64,000 nucleotides of DNA from Micromonospora sp. RHAY321 (GTDB lineage: Bacteria; Actinomycetota; Actinomycetes; Mycobacteriales; Micromonosporaceae), in the NCBI RefSeq assembly GCF_023896955.1, contig NZ_JAMHIW010000014.1, forward strand, positions 1-64,000, in the 5' to 3' direction. A model generated the notes under the pieces. The model saw only the letters and a program-made list of their open reading frames with translations, searched no databases and was not told where the DNA came from. Positions 1 to 8,475 of the stretch are shown in pieces. Both the position numbers and the translations under genes were made by a program. The stretch's first letter is position 1, and each line of letters starts with the position of its first letter.

Positions 1-931
1 TGGCGCTCAGCGTGACCTGGAGGCTGTTGTCGGCCGGCGACGCTTCGGCCACCTCGTCGGCCCCGTACCGGGTGCTCACGGTGAGCCCGACGGTTCCGAG
101 GTCACCGGCGGTGGTGTCGGCCGGCGCGCGGAACAGGACGGCGAAGGTGCGCTCCTCGCCGACACCCATCCGTCCGCCCGGCACGTCGAACCACTCGCCG
201 AAGCTCGGCGAGTCCTGCGGATCGGTGCCGGCGATCTCCACCCCGGCGGGCAGGACCGCCCGCACCGCCAGGTAGTCGTGGGGGGCGTCGCCGGCGTAGC
301 GCACGGTCACCGGCAGCCGGCCCGCGTACGTCCCGTCGGCCTGCCTGGTCAGGGTCAGCGCGGCCGTGTCGGAGGTCAGCGAGGCCCTCGCCACGGTGTC
401 CTGGACGTACGGCCGCGGGTGGTCCAGCGATCCGTCGGTGCCCCGGAACCGGGCGCTGAAGTTCTCGCCGTCGGCCACCTGCTGCGTGTGACCCGGCACG
501 ACCTCGACCCGGCCGCCCCCGGCGATCATGGCGTACGACCGGTGCGCGGTCAGTACCTCGAAGGTGACGCCCAGCCTGCGCCGCTCGCCCGGCTCCAGGT
601 CCGGCCCGTCCACCCCGCACACCATCACCCGCCGGTTCTCCACGAGGCCGCCGTTGAAGCAGGCGCCGGTGGGCTGTAGCCCGTCGAAGGAACCGGCGAC
701 CGGCTCGGTGACCTGGATGCTGTAGTACTCGGCGGCTCGACTGCGGTTGGTGATGGTCACCGGCAGGGTGCCCCGGTAACCGCCGTCGGTCGGTTCCAGG
801 ACCAGCCGGCCCGCCGAGACCGAGGCCGGCGCGTGGGTGGACGCCAGCGCGGCGGTGGCCGGCATCGCGGTCAGTACGGCCAGCGCCGAGCCGAGCAGCA
901 CGACTGCCCGCTGTCCGGTACGAGTGTTCAT
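1..931 (-). CDS. Secreted protein with two repeat units, 3' end off the window
   Basis: The first 310 codons of a gene that runs off the left edge; no stop is seen. The ATG at 929-931 has GGAGG eight bases upstream. Residues 1-30 form a typical Sec signal peptide (basic start, hydrophobic stretch, cleavage likely after ATAALA). The mature part holds two similar segments: one around GYRGTLPVTITN (residues 51-62) and one around GTYAGRLPVTVR (about 200-211). They look like beta-sandwich repeats of a surface or secreted protein. Two cysteines near residues 92 and 104 could form a disulfide. No catalytic motif is visible and I do not recognise a named family. It is transcribed away from nuoB. Confidence 0.75.
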   Translation of the reverse strand, partial: MNTRTGQRAVVLLGSALAVLTAMPATAALASTHAPASVSAGRLVLEPTDGGYRGTLPVTITNRSRAAEYYSIQVTEPVAGSFDGLQPTGACFNGGLVENRRVMVCGVDGPDLEPGERRRLGVTFEVLTAHRSYAMIAGGGRVEVVPGHTQQVADGENFSARFRGTDGSLDHPRPYVQDTVARASLTSDTAALTLTRQADGTYAGRLPVTVRYAGDAPHDYLAVRAVLPAGVEIAGTDPQDSPSFGEWFDVPGGRMGVGEERTFAVLFRAPADTTAGDLGTVGLTVSTRYGADEVAEASPADNSLQVTLSA

Positions 932-1067
932 CCTGGTTCCTCCCGTGGGTCCCCGTTGGCGCGGCCGTCGTCGGCGCGCCGTACCCCTGTAGAAGCTGTC
1001 AACCGCCCTCCGGGTTGCAGCCGGACCCTGTGGTTGACTGTCCAGTGGGTGACAGGAGGGAGGGGCC

Positions 1068-1649
1068 GTGCAGCTACCGGCAGTGCTCGGAGAGCCGATC
1101 CGGTTCGTGCTGAACTGGGGGCGCCGCTACTCGCTCTGGGTCTTCAACTTCGGTCTGGCCTGCTGCGCGATCGAGTTCATCGCCACGAGCATGGGCCGGC
1201 ACGACTTCATCCGGCTCGGCGTCATCCCGTTCGCCCACGGCCCCCGGCAAGCCGACCTGATGGTGGTCTCCGGCACGGTGACCGACAAGATGGCCCCGGC
1301 GATCAAGCGGCTCTACGACCAGATGCCGGAGCCGAAGTACGTCATCTCGTTCGGCGCGTGCTCCAACTGCGGTGGCCCCTACTGGGATTCGTACTCGGTG
1401 ACCAAGGGGGTCGACCAGCTCATCCCGGTCGACGTCTACGTGCCCGGCTGCCCGCCCCGGCCGGAGGCGCTGCTGCACGGCATCCTGCGCCTGCAGGAGA
1501 AGATCGCCGCCGAGCAGTCCGGCGTCGGCGGGGTGCCCCGCCCGGATCTGCTCGCCTCACCGCTGGACACCGCGCCCCGCGAAGCCTCCGCCCCGCGCTC
1601 CGTCGACTCGCTCACCGCGCCCCCGGTACGCCCACCCGGCGTCGGCTGA
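1068..1649 (+). CDS. nuoB: NADH-quinone oxidoreductase subunit B (second-copy type)
   Basis: Complex I subunit B carries the terminal iron-sulfur cluster N2, which passes electrons to quinone. The 193-residue product has the paired cysteines C32 and C33, C98 in GACSNCGG and C128 in PGCPPRPE, the expected four N2 ligands. The GTG start is fixed by AGGAGGGAGG a few bases upstream. The last 40 residues are rich in Pro, Ala and Arg and are not part of the conserved fold. It stands alone here: the next complex I gene on this strand is nuoC, 2.6 kb downstream, with two unrelated genes between. It is probably the second nuoB of the genome, because high-GC actinomycetes usually carry a full nuoA-N operon as well. 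Confidence 0.95.
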   Translation: MQLPAVLGEPIRFVLNWGRRYSLWVFNFGLACCAIEFIATSMGRHDFIRLGVIPFAHGPRQADLMVVSGTVTDKMAPAIKRLYDQMPEPKYVISFGACSNCGGPYWDSYSVTKGVDQLIPVDVYVPGCPPRPEALLHGILRLQEKIAAEQSGVGGVPRPDLLASPLDTAPREASAPRSVDSLTAPPVRPPGVG

Positions 1650-1736
1650 CCCGGCACGCGTTCCGTCCCGTCGGCCCCGACGGGCCATTCGGTCGTCTGA
1701 CGCCCCGGGTGGTGGCGTCGGGCTAGCCTGCGCACC

Positions 1737-3053
1737 ATGAGCAACTCCGTGGACCCGCGGTCCGCCCACATCCTCGACGTGCTCACCGAAGAGTTCGGCG
1801 CGTCGATGGCGATCGACCCGGCGGCCTTCCGCCGCAAGTTCCGCAAGATGGCGGCGTCGCCGTTCGCGTTCTACCGGGGCAGCGCCGCGCTCTTCTACGC
1901 CGACCAGCGCGGCGACTTTGCCGACGACCGGTTCCTGGACGAGCGGACCAGCCGGGTGTGGATCCACGGTGACCTGCACGCGGAGAACTTCGGCACCTAC
2001 ATGAACGCCTCCGGGCAGCTCGTGTTCAACGTCAACGACTTCGACGAGGCGTACGTCGGCCCGTTCACCTGGGATCTGCGGCGGTTCGCGGCCAGCGTGG
2101 CGCTGCTCGGCTACGGCAAGGCGCTCTCCGACACGGTGATCGGCGACCTGGTGGCCGGCTTCGCCCGCTCGTACCTCACCGAGTTGCGGGCGATCGCCGC
2201 CGGTGGGGACGACGCGATCGGCTCGATCACCCTGGAAAACGCCGACGGGGTGCTGCGCCGGGTGCTCCAGCAGGCCCGCCTCAACACCCGGGTCGACCTG
2301 CTCGCCACCCAGACGACGATCGACAACTACGAGCGGCGCTTCTCCGTGGGCGACGGGGTCTTCGAGATCGACGAGGCCACCCGGGACCAGGTCCTCGCCG
2401 CCTTCCAGGGTTACCTGACCACCCTGCCCACCACCTCGGCACGGCCGCGCCCGGTGGCGGCGCAGATCAAGGACGTGGTGCTGCGCAAGGGGGTGGGCAT
2501 CGGCTCGGCCGGGCTGCCGTCGTACAACCTGCTGCTGGAGGGGCACACCCAGGCCCTGGAGAACGACGTCGTCATCTACATGAAGCAGGCGCAGGTGCCG
2601 GCCGTGGCGCGGTACGTCACCGACGAGTCGGTCCGGGGCTACTTCCAGCACCAGGGCCACCGGACCGCCGAGTCGCAGCGGGCGTTGCAGGCGCACGCCG
2701 ACCCTTGGCTGGGCTTCACCGAGCTGGACGGCGCCGGGCAGCTCGTCGCGGAGGTCTCCCCGTACGCCGCCGACCTGGACTGGTCCGACGTCAACGAGCC
2801 GGAGGAGCTGACCGGGGTGCTCGTCGACCTCGGCCGGGCGGTGGCCCGGATGCACTCGGTCGCCGACGACGAGTCCAGCCACGACCTGGTGGACTACTCC
2901 ACGGAGGAGGCGATCGTCGCCGTGGTGGGCGCCGACGAGTCGGGCTTCGTCAGCCACCTGGTGGACTTCGCGCACGCGTACGGGGTGCGCGCCCGGCAGG
3001 ACCACCAGCTCTTCGTGGACCTGTTCCGCAACGGCCGGCTGCCCGGCATCTGA
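1737..3053 (+). CDS. DUF2252 family protein
   Basis: A 438-residue cytoplasmic protein of the DUF2252 family. The signature is WIHGDLHAENFG near residues 78-89, followed by NVNDFDEA: an HGDxHxxN loop plus a DFD motif, resembling the catalytic and metal-binding loops of kinase-fold phosphotransferases. The substrate of the family is not established. A second conserved part, around KDVVLRKGVGIGSAGLPSY, lies near residue 250. No signal peptide or membrane segment is seen. The ATG at 1737 follows a short gap after nuoB but has no strong ribosome-binding site. Its position between nuoB and nuoC suggests an insertion into an older nuo cluster rather than a role in complex I. Confidence 0.85.
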   Translation: MSNSVDPRSAHILDVLTEEFGASMAIDPAAFRRKFRKMAASPFAFYRGSAALFYADQRGDFADDRFLDERTSRVWIHGDLHAENFGTYMNASGQLVFNVNDFDEAYVGPFTWDLRRFAASVALLGYGKALSDTVIGDLVAGFARSYLTELRAIAAGGDDAIGSITLENADGVLRRVLQQARLNTRVDLLATQTTIDNYERRFSVGDGVFEIDEATRDQVLAAFQGYLTTLPTTSARPRPVAAQIKDVVLRKGVGIGSAGLPSYNLLLEGHTQALENDVVIYMKQAQVPAVARYVTDESVRGYFQHQGHRTAESQRALQAHADPWLGFTELDGAGQLVAEVSPYAADLDWSDVNEPEELTGVLVDLGRAVARMHSVADDESSHDLVDYSTEEAIVAVVGADESGFVSHLVDFAHAYGVRARQDHQLFVDLFRNGRLPGI

Positions 3054-3069
3054 CCGGCCAACCCACCGC

Positions 3070-4116
3070 TCAGGAGTCGAACTCCAGCACCACCTTGATG
3101 TCGCCCGGCCCAGCCGTGTACGCCTCCTCGTACCGCTCCACCGGCACCCGCCGGGTGAGCAGCGACTCGAGCCAGGACTGGTCGGCGCGGCTGAGCGCCT
3201 GCGCGGCCATGGTCCAGTGCCGCCGGTTGGCGTTCACCGAGCCGAACACCACGTTGTTCTCCAGCACCAGCGCCCGGTTGAGCGCACCGGCGTCGAAGTC
3301 GATGCTCCGGCCACCGCTGGACACCCCGGCCAGGCAGACGATCCCGGTCGGGGCCGCCTTGCACATCACGTCGAGGACCACCGTCGGCGCGCCGGTGCAC
3401 TCGATCACCACGTCCGGCTCGAAGGGCAGGTCGTTGACCGGCACCGTGTGGTACGACGCGCCGAGCGCGGCCACCAGCTCCGGCTTCGGCCCCGACGTCG
3501 CACGATCGAGGACGTGGACGGCGAGCCCACGCTGGGCGGCGAGCAGCGCGGCCAGCAGCCCGATGGGCCCCGCCCCGGTCACCAGGACGGTCTGTGGCTG
3601 CCACTCGGCGCGGTGCCCGATCCGCTCGATGTGGTCCCACGCCTTCGCGACCACGCTGGTCGGCTCCAGCAGCATGCCGACCCGCGCCAGTGCCGGGTCG
3701 AGCCGGACGGCGAACTCGGGTTCGATCCGCCAGCGATCGCGGGCGAACCCCGGCAGTGACTTGATGCCGTGTTCGGTGAACTGCCCGTTGCGGCACATGT
3801 CCCACTCGCCGACCGCGCAGTTGGGGCAGGGCACCGGGTCGGGATGCCGGACGATCCCGGCCACCAGGTCACCGTGTTGGAAGGTGCCGCTCGGGTCTTC
3901 CAGCACCCGGCCCAACGACTCGTGCCCGATGATCAGGCGGGTCTCGCCGGGCGGCGCCTCGCCGTACTCCCCGGCCACGATCTCGTGGTCGGTGCCGCAG
4001 ATCCCCACCGCCAGCGCCTGGACCAGGAGGGCGCCCTCCTCGGGCGCCGGCTCCGGCTGATCCTCGACGAGGCTCAGCGAGTTGGCGACTCCAGGTTCCA
4101 CAGTGACAGCGCGCAC
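3070..4116 (-). CDS. Glucose 1-dehydrogenase-like zinc alcohol dehydrogenase (MDR)
   Basis: A 348-residue medium-chain dehydrogenase most like the glucose 1-dehydrogenase branch, which oxidises an aldose with NAD(P)+. Catalytic-zinc motifs are ICGTDHEI near residue 39 and GHESLGRV near residue 64. A structural-zinc loop PCPNCAVGEWDMCRNG follows, then the Rossmann motif VTGAGPIGLLAALLA. Reading is open far upstream, but the conserved protein begins at the GTG 4114-4116, which I take as the start. It is convergent with the DUF2252 gene (16 bases apart) and divergent from nuoC. The physiological substrate cannot be told from sequence; other sugars or polyols are possible. Confidence 0.8.
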   Translation of the reverse strand: MRAVTVEPGVANSLSLVEDQPEPAPEEGALLVQALAVGICGTDHEIVAGEYGEAPPGETRLIIGHESLGRVLEDPSGTFQHGDLVAGIVRHPDPVPCPNCAVGEWDMCRNGQFTEHGIKSLPGFARDRWRIEPEFAVRLDPALARVGMLLEPTSVVAKAWDHIERIGHRAEWQPQTVLVTGAGPIGLLAALLAAQRGLAVHVLDRATSGPKPELVAALGASYHTVPVNDLPFEPDVVIECTGAPTVVLDVMCKAAPTGIVCLAGVSSGGRSIDFDAGALNRALVLENNVVFGSVNANRRHWTMAAQALSRADQSWLESLLTRRVPVERYEEAYTAGPGDIKVVLEFDS

Positions 4117-4234
4117 GCCCTCATCTTTCCCCGCCGACCGCCGTGCCGCCCCCAAAGCCGGCAGATCGTCGGGTGCCGGTGGTGGACCGACGCGGGCCGG
4201 GCCCGCGCGGGGGAGACGCCATAGGATCAGCGGC

Positions 4235-5038
4235 ATGACTCCCGAAGAGGTCGGCGCTCGGCTGGTCGCGCTGCTCGCGCCGGTCGAGGCGACCCCGTCG
4301 GTCTCCGGCGGGCAGCGGTTCGCCCGGGCCACCGTCGACGTGCCGCCGGCGAGTTGGCCGGACGCGGTGCGCGCGGCCCGTGACGACACCGAGCTGGCCT
4401 GCGACTTCTTCGACTGGCTCTCCGCCGTCGACGAGCTGGCCGACGGCTTCGACGTGGTGGCGCACCTCTGGTCGACCCGGTTGCGGCACGGCGTGCTGCT
4501 GCGCACCCGGCTGCCCCGCGGCGCGCCCACGGTGGCCTCGGTGGTCGACGTCTTCCCGGGTGCCGCCTGGCACGAGCGCGAGACGCACGAAATGTTCGGC
4601 ATCGGCTTCGCCGGTCACGGGGAGCTGCGCCCGCTCCTGCTGCCGCCGGAGTTCGAGGGCCATCCGCTGCGCAAGGAGTTCGTGCTCGCCTCCCGGGTGG
4701 CCAAGCCCTGGCCGGGCGCGAAGGAACCGGGCGAGTCCGAGGCCGGCGGCGGCCGACGACCGATCCGCCCGCCGGGCGTGCCGGCGCCGGGCGAGTGGGG
4801 GACGACGCCCACCCCGGCCGGCGCGGGTGGCGTGGGGGAGGGTCCGCGTGGCGGCACCCCGGCCCGGCCGGCCGGTGACCGACCCGCGCGGCCCGCTCCG
4901 GGGGCCCGTCCGGCGCGTACTCCCCGGCCCGCCGGCACCGCCGACGGCCCGGCGGCGCCCGACCAGCCGGCTTCCGGCCCGGCCGCCGACCCGCCGACGC
5001 GGGGCGGCCGCACCGACGACGACGGGGGTACGGCCTGA
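4235..5038 (+). CDS. nuoC: NADH-quinone oxidoreductase subunit C with low-complexity tail
   Basis: A 267-residue protein whose first 155 residues match the 30 kDa subunit (NuoC) of the peripheral arm of complex I; the signature HERETHEMFGIGF and HPLRKEFVL are present. The remaining ~110 residues are Pro, Gly, Ala and Arg rich with no clear fold. The ATG at 4235 is the first start that leaves the domain intact. The stop overlaps the nuoH start by one base (TGATG), so the two are translationally coupled. No NuoD domain is fused to it and no separate nuoD follows, which is unusual since NuoC normally sits on NuoD. Confidence 0.88.
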   Translation: MTPEEVGARLVALLAPVEATPSVSGGQRFARATVDVPPASWPDAVRAARDDTELACDFFDWLSAVDELADGFDVVAHLWSTRLRHGVLLRTRLPRGAPTVASVVDVFPGAAWHERETHEMFGIGFAGHGELRPLLLPPEFEGHPLRKEFVLASRVAKPWPGAKEPGESEAGGGRRPIRPPGVPAPGEWGTTPTPAGAGGVGEGPRGGTPARPAGDRPARPAPGARPARTPRPAGTADGPAAPDQPASGPAADPPTRGGRTDDDGGTA

Positions 5039-6000
5039 TGCCGCTCTGGGTGGAGCTGGTGCTGCGGGTGGGCGGTGTGCTGGTCGCGTTCCTCACCCTG
5101 CCGCTGCTGGTCGGGCAGGCCGAGCACAAGGTGATGGCGCACATGCAGGGCCGGCTCGGCCCGATGTACGCGGGCGGCTTCCACGGCTGGGCGCAGCTCG
5201 TGGCGGACGGCGTCAAGTTCGTGCAGAAGGAGGACATCACCCCGCGTGAGGCGGACCGGGCGGTGTTCCGGTTGGCGCCGGCGGTGGCGCTGGTGCCCTA
5301 CCTGCTGGTGCTGCTGGTCATCCCGCTCGGCCCGAACGACCTGGTCGGGCAACCGCTGGACATCGGCCTGTTCTTCGTGCTGGCCGTGGTCGGCGTCGGG
5401 GTGGTGGCGGTGCTCATGTCGGCCTGGGCGTCGGCCAACAAGTACAGCCTGCTCGGTGGGCTGCGCGGGGCCGCCCAGTTGCTCGGCTACGAGCTGCCGC
5501 TGGTGCTGGCCGCGGCGTCGGTGGCGATGGCGGCGGGCACGCTCAGCCTCTCGGGCATCGTCGAGGCCTGGCAGCCGTGGTGGCTGCTCTGGCAGGCGCC
5601 CGCAATGATCATCTTCTTCGTCGCCGGGCTGGCCGAGATCCGCCGGCCGCCGTTCGACATGCCGGTGGCCGACTCGGAGCTGGTCTTCGGGTACATGACC
5701 GAGTACACGGGCCTGCGCTTCGCGTTCTTCCTGCTCGCCGAGTACGTCGGCATCGTGGTGATCGCCGCGCTGACCACGGTGCTGTTCCTCGGCGGCTGGC
5801 AGGGGCCGTTCGCCGACGACCAGCTGGGTTGGCTCTGGACCCTGCTCAAGGTCTTCGCCGTGGCCTTCGTGATCATCTGGCTCCGGGTGTCCTACCCCCG
5901 GCTGCGCGAGGACCAGCTCCAGCGGCTCTGCTGGCTGGTGCTGGTGCCGGCCTCCCTCGCGCAACTGGTCCTCACGGCAGCCGTGCGCATAGCCCTGTAA
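5038..6000 (+). CDS. nuoH: NADH-quinone oxidoreductase subunit H
   Basis: A 320-residue integral membrane subunit linking the membrane arm to the quinone site of complex I. About eight hydrophobic segments are visible. Conserved family motifs are ERKVMA-like EHKVMAHMQGRLGPMYAG near residue 29, DGVKFVQKEDITP near residue 59 and the loop AEIRRPPFDMPVADSELV near residue 199, the acidic loop facing quinone. Its start overlaps the nuoC stop. After its stop come a long inverted repeat and a convergent gene, so transcription of the nuoC-nuoH unit probably ends here. Confidence 0.95.
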   Translation: MPLWVELVLRVGGVLVAFLTLPLLVGQAEHKVMAHMQGRLGPMYAGGFHGWAQLVADGVKFVQKEDITPREADRAVFRLAPAVALVPYLLVLLVIPLGPNDLVGQPLDIGLFFVLAVVGVGVVAVLMSAWASANKYSLLGGLRGAAQLLGYELPLVLAAASVAMAAGTLSLSGIVEAWQPWWLLWQAPAMIIFFVAGLAEIRRPPFDMPVADSELVFGYMTEYTGLRFAFFLLAEYVGIVVIAALTTVLFLGGWQGPFADDQLGWLWTLLKVFAVAFVIIWLRVSYPRLREDQLQRLCWLVLVPASLAQLVLTAAVRIAL

Positions 6001-6034
6001 CGGAGGCCGTGCCCCGCCCCTGCCCCCACTCCCG

Positions 6035-6110
6035 CGCCGATCTTGCACCTTCTGCCCCCGCGAATGGGGTCAAGTGGGGCATATCCACGTCAGAAAGTGC
6101 AAGATCGGCG
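6035..6110. repeat. Long inverted repeat between convergent genes
   Basis: The left arm CGCCGATCTTGCAC plus CTTCTG (6035-6054) faces the right arm CAGAA plus AGTGCAAGATCGGCG (6091-6110). They form a 19-20 bp near-perfect stem around a loop of 36 bases. It lies between the stop of nuoH and the stop of the convergent hydroquinone-reductase gene, so it could act as a two-way terminator. The arm ends share CGCCGATCT with another palindrome at 30776-30834, which suggests a dispersed intergenic repeat. Confidence 0.75.
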
Positions 6111-6122
6111 GGGTGAGAGGGC

Positions 6123-7142
6123 TCAGCGCAGCGGGGTGTGTGCGGGGTTTACGGGCTCGGCCGGGGGTGGGGGTGGCGTGCCGTCGCCGAACGGGCGGCC
6201 GCCCAGTGCTTCGCGGCCGTGCGGGGTGATCCAGTTGGACAGGTCGGGGCCGAGCGGGACGATCCCGGTCGGGTTGATGTCCCGGTGCACCTCGTAGTAG
6301 TGCCGCTTGATGTGGTCGAAGTCGATCGTGTCGCCGAACCCGGGCGTCTGGAACAGGTCCCGCGCGTACGCCCAGAGCACCGGCATCTCGCTCAGCTTCT
6401 GCCGGTTGCACTTGAAGTGGCCGTGGTAGACCGGGTCGAAGCGGACCAGCGTGGTGAAGAGCCGCACGTCAGCCTCGGTGATGGTGTCGCCGACCAGGTA
6501 CCGCTGGTCGGTCAGCCGCTCGGTCAACCAGTCCAGCCGGTCGAAGAGCTGGTGGTACGCCTTGTCGTACGCCTCCTGGCTGCCCGCGAACCCGCACCGG
6601 TAGACGCCGTTGTTGACGTCTCGGAACACCACGGCGTTGACCTCGTCGATCTGCTCCCGCAGGTGCTCGGGGTAGAGCTGCGGCGCGCCCTCACGGTGGT
6701 ACGCGCCCCACTGCGTGGACAGGTCGAGGCTCATCTGCGCGTAGTCGTTGGTGACCACCTGCCCGGTCGGCACGTCGACGATCGCCGGCACGGTGATGCC
6801 CCGCTCGTAGCCGGGGAACCGCTTGAAGTACGCCTCCTGGATGCGCTCGATGCCGAGCACCGGGTCCCGGCCGCCCGGGTCGAGGTCGAAGGTCCAGCTC
6901 CGGGCGTCGTGCGTCGGGCCGGCCACGGCCATCGAGATGGCGTCCTCCAGGCCGAGCAGCCGCCGCACGATGATCAGACGGTTGGCCCACGGGCAGGCCC
7001 GGCTGACCGCCAGCCGGTACCGACCCGGCTCGACCGGGTATCCGTCCCGCCCGTCCTCGGTGATCCGGGTGGCGATGTACCGCTGGTCCCGGGTGAACTC
7101 GCCACCCGGCTCGACGTACTTGCCGCCTGTTTCCTCGCCCAC
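6123..7142 (-). CDS. Xi-class glutathione transferase / glutathionyl-hydroquinone reductase-like
   Basis: A 339-residue thioredoxin-fold protein of the YqjG/ECM4 group. The family's catalytic cysteine motif appears as SRACPWANR near residue 50. The C-terminal half has the helical GST domain, with conserved LVGDTITEADVRLFTTLVRFD near residues 229-249. Relatives reduce thiol-conjugated hydroquinones. Actinomycetes make mycothiol rather than glutathione, so the thiol partner here is uncertain. I take the GTG at 7140-7142 as start because GGAGGGG lies just upstream; an ATG 36 bases further up (7176-7178) is possible. It lies on the opposite strand between nuoH and nuoI. A link to quinone redox balance is tempting but unproven. 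Confidence 0.85.
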   Translation of the reverse strand: MGEETGGKYVEPGGEFTRDQRYIATRITEDGRDGYPVEPGRYRLAVSRACPWANRLIIVRRLLGLEDAISMAVAGPTHDARSWTFDLDPGGRDPVLGIERIQEAYFKRFPGYERGITVPAIVDVPTGQVVTNDYAQMSLDLSTQWGAYHREGAPQLYPEHLREQIDEVNAVVFRDVNNGVYRCGFAGSQEAYDKAYHQLFDRLDWLTERLTDQRYLVGDTITEADVRLFTTLVRFDPVYHGHFKCNRQKLSEMPVLWAYARDLFQTPGFGDTIDFDHIKRHYYEVHRDINPTGIVPLGPDLSNWITPHGREALGGRPFGDGTPPPPPAEPVNPAHTPLR

Positions 7143-7298
7143 GTCACCCCTCCGGTCCGGTCGCCGTCTCGTTCCCATCGTCGCGGATTCCGGTCCGCGC
7201 TGCGCGCCTGCGAGCAACCCGGGCGCCACGACCTTGCGACCCGGGCGCTGCGGCACCGGCCCGGTCGCGGTCGGGCCGGTGCCGGCTAACCTGCCGGG

Positions 7299-7727
7299 AT
7301 GACGGATGTGGAGGCGGCGGCCCGACGCTTCATCGCCGACGTGTGGAACGCCCGCCGGGAGGAGTCGGCGTACGAGCTGGTCGCCGAGGAGTGCCCCGGC
7401 CTGGGCGGCACCGGGCCGGAGGCCACGCTGGCCTGGCACCGCGAGCGGCGGGCCGCCTTCCCGGACCTGCGCTACAAGGTCGTGGACGTGGTGGCCGCCG
7501 GCGAGCGGGTGGCCGTGCACTGGCGGGCGGCCGGCACCCAGGCCGGGCAGTTCGGGCCGGTGCCGCCGACCGGTCAGGTGGTCAGCTACTCCGGGGCGAC
7601 GTTCCTGCGCTTCGACGGGGCGGGCCGGATCGTCGAGGTCTGGAGCTGCAACGAGCTGTTCCAGCTGCTGCAGCAGCTCGGCGTCGAGATGTTGCCCCCG
7701 GCGGCCGTCGGCAGGCCCGGGGCGTAG
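7299..7727 (+). CDS. SnoaL-like cyclase/ester-cyclase fold protein
   Basis: A 142-residue protein with the layout of SnoaL-like (NTF2-fold) proteins: an N-terminal helix FIADVWNARR, the strand block FPDLRYKVVDVVAAGERVAVHWRAAGTQ and a closing strand GRIVEVWSCNE. Members include polyketide cyclases, but many are of unknown function and no polyketide genes are nearby. The ATG at 7299 gives the full fold. It is divergent from the hydroquinone-reductase gene and about 100 bases ahead of nuoI, so it may share a transcript with the downstream nuo genes. The substrate is unknown. Confidence 0.8.
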   Translation: MTDVEAAARRFIADVWNARREESAYELVAEECPGLGGTGPEATLAWHRERRAAFPDLRYKVVDVVAAGERVAVHWRAAGTQAGQFGPVPPTGQVVSYSGATFLRFDGAGRIVEVWSCNELFQLLQQLGVEMLPPAAVGRPGA

Positions 7728-7823
7728 TCCGACGGGCGGTCCGTTCTCCCCGCGACCAGGGTGGCGTCGCGGACCCACGGGTGGTGGTCGCGCGCGTCGG
7801 GGCCACAGGGCAGGATGGTCCAC

Positions 7824-8438
7824 ATGAGCGACCCCAGCGAGCACGGCGGCCCGGCCGGCGGCGCCAGCGAGCGCGGCATGCCCGGCGCGGGCCTGGTGAA
7901 GGGGCTGGCGGTCACCCTCAAGACGATGACCAGCCGCTCGACCACCCAGCAGTACCCCGACGTCGCCCCCGAGCTGCCACCCCGCTCGCGCGGCGTGATC
8001 GCGCTGTCGGAGGAGAACTGCACGGTCTGCATGCTCTGCGCCCGCGAGTGTCCGGACTGGTGCATCTACATCGACTCGCACAAGGAGGAGGTGGCGGTGC
8101 CCGGCGCCGCCCGCCCCCGCCAACGCAACGTGCTCGACAAGTTCGACATCGACTTCTCGCTCTGCATGTACTGCGGCATCTGCATCGAGGTCTGCCCGTT
8201 CGACGCGCTCTACTGGTCGCCGGAGTTCGAGTACGCCGAGTACGACATCAAGGATCTGCTGCACGACAAGGACCACCTCGGCCAGTGGATGGCCACCGTC
8301 CCGCCGCCGCCCGCGCACGACCCGAACGGCGAGCCGGCCAAGGAGGAGACCGCGGCCGCGCGCAAGGTCGCGGCCGCACGACCCACCCCGCCGGTGGTAC
8401 GCCCCGAGCCCGGCGCCGACCCGGGTCCGGCGTCGTGA
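7824..8438 (+). CDS. nuoI: NADH-quinone oxidoreductase subunit I
   Basis: A 204-residue ferredoxin-like subunit that holds two [4Fe-4S] clusters (N6a and N6b) on the electron path to NuoB. The clusters are bound by CTVCMLCARECP (C66, C69, C72, C76) and CMYCGICIEVCP (C114, C117, C120, C124). The tail after residue 165 is rich in Pro, Ala and Glu and not conserved. Start choice is uncertain: ATG 7824 is used, but an in-frame ATG lies nine bases upstream and another at 7761. nuoJ follows 37 bases after the stop. Confidence 0.93.
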   Translation: MSDPSEHGGPAGGASERGMPGAGLVKGLAVTLKTMTSRSTTQQYPDVAPELPPRSRGVIALSEENCTVCMLCARECPDWCIYIDSHKEEVAVPGAARPRQRNVLDKFDIDFSLCMYCGICIEVCPFDALYWSPEFEYAEYDIKDLLHDKDHLGQWMATVPPPPAHDPNGEPAKEETAAARKVAAARPTPPVVRPEPGADPGPAS

Positions 8439-8475
8439 CGGCGCGACGCGGGCCGGCCGCTGCGAGGGCGGCCCG

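Noticed and set aside
4117..4602. N-terminal extension of the glucose-dehydrogenase-like gene
   Set aside because: The open frame continues into nuoC antisense, but conserved sequence starts at the GTG 4114-4116.
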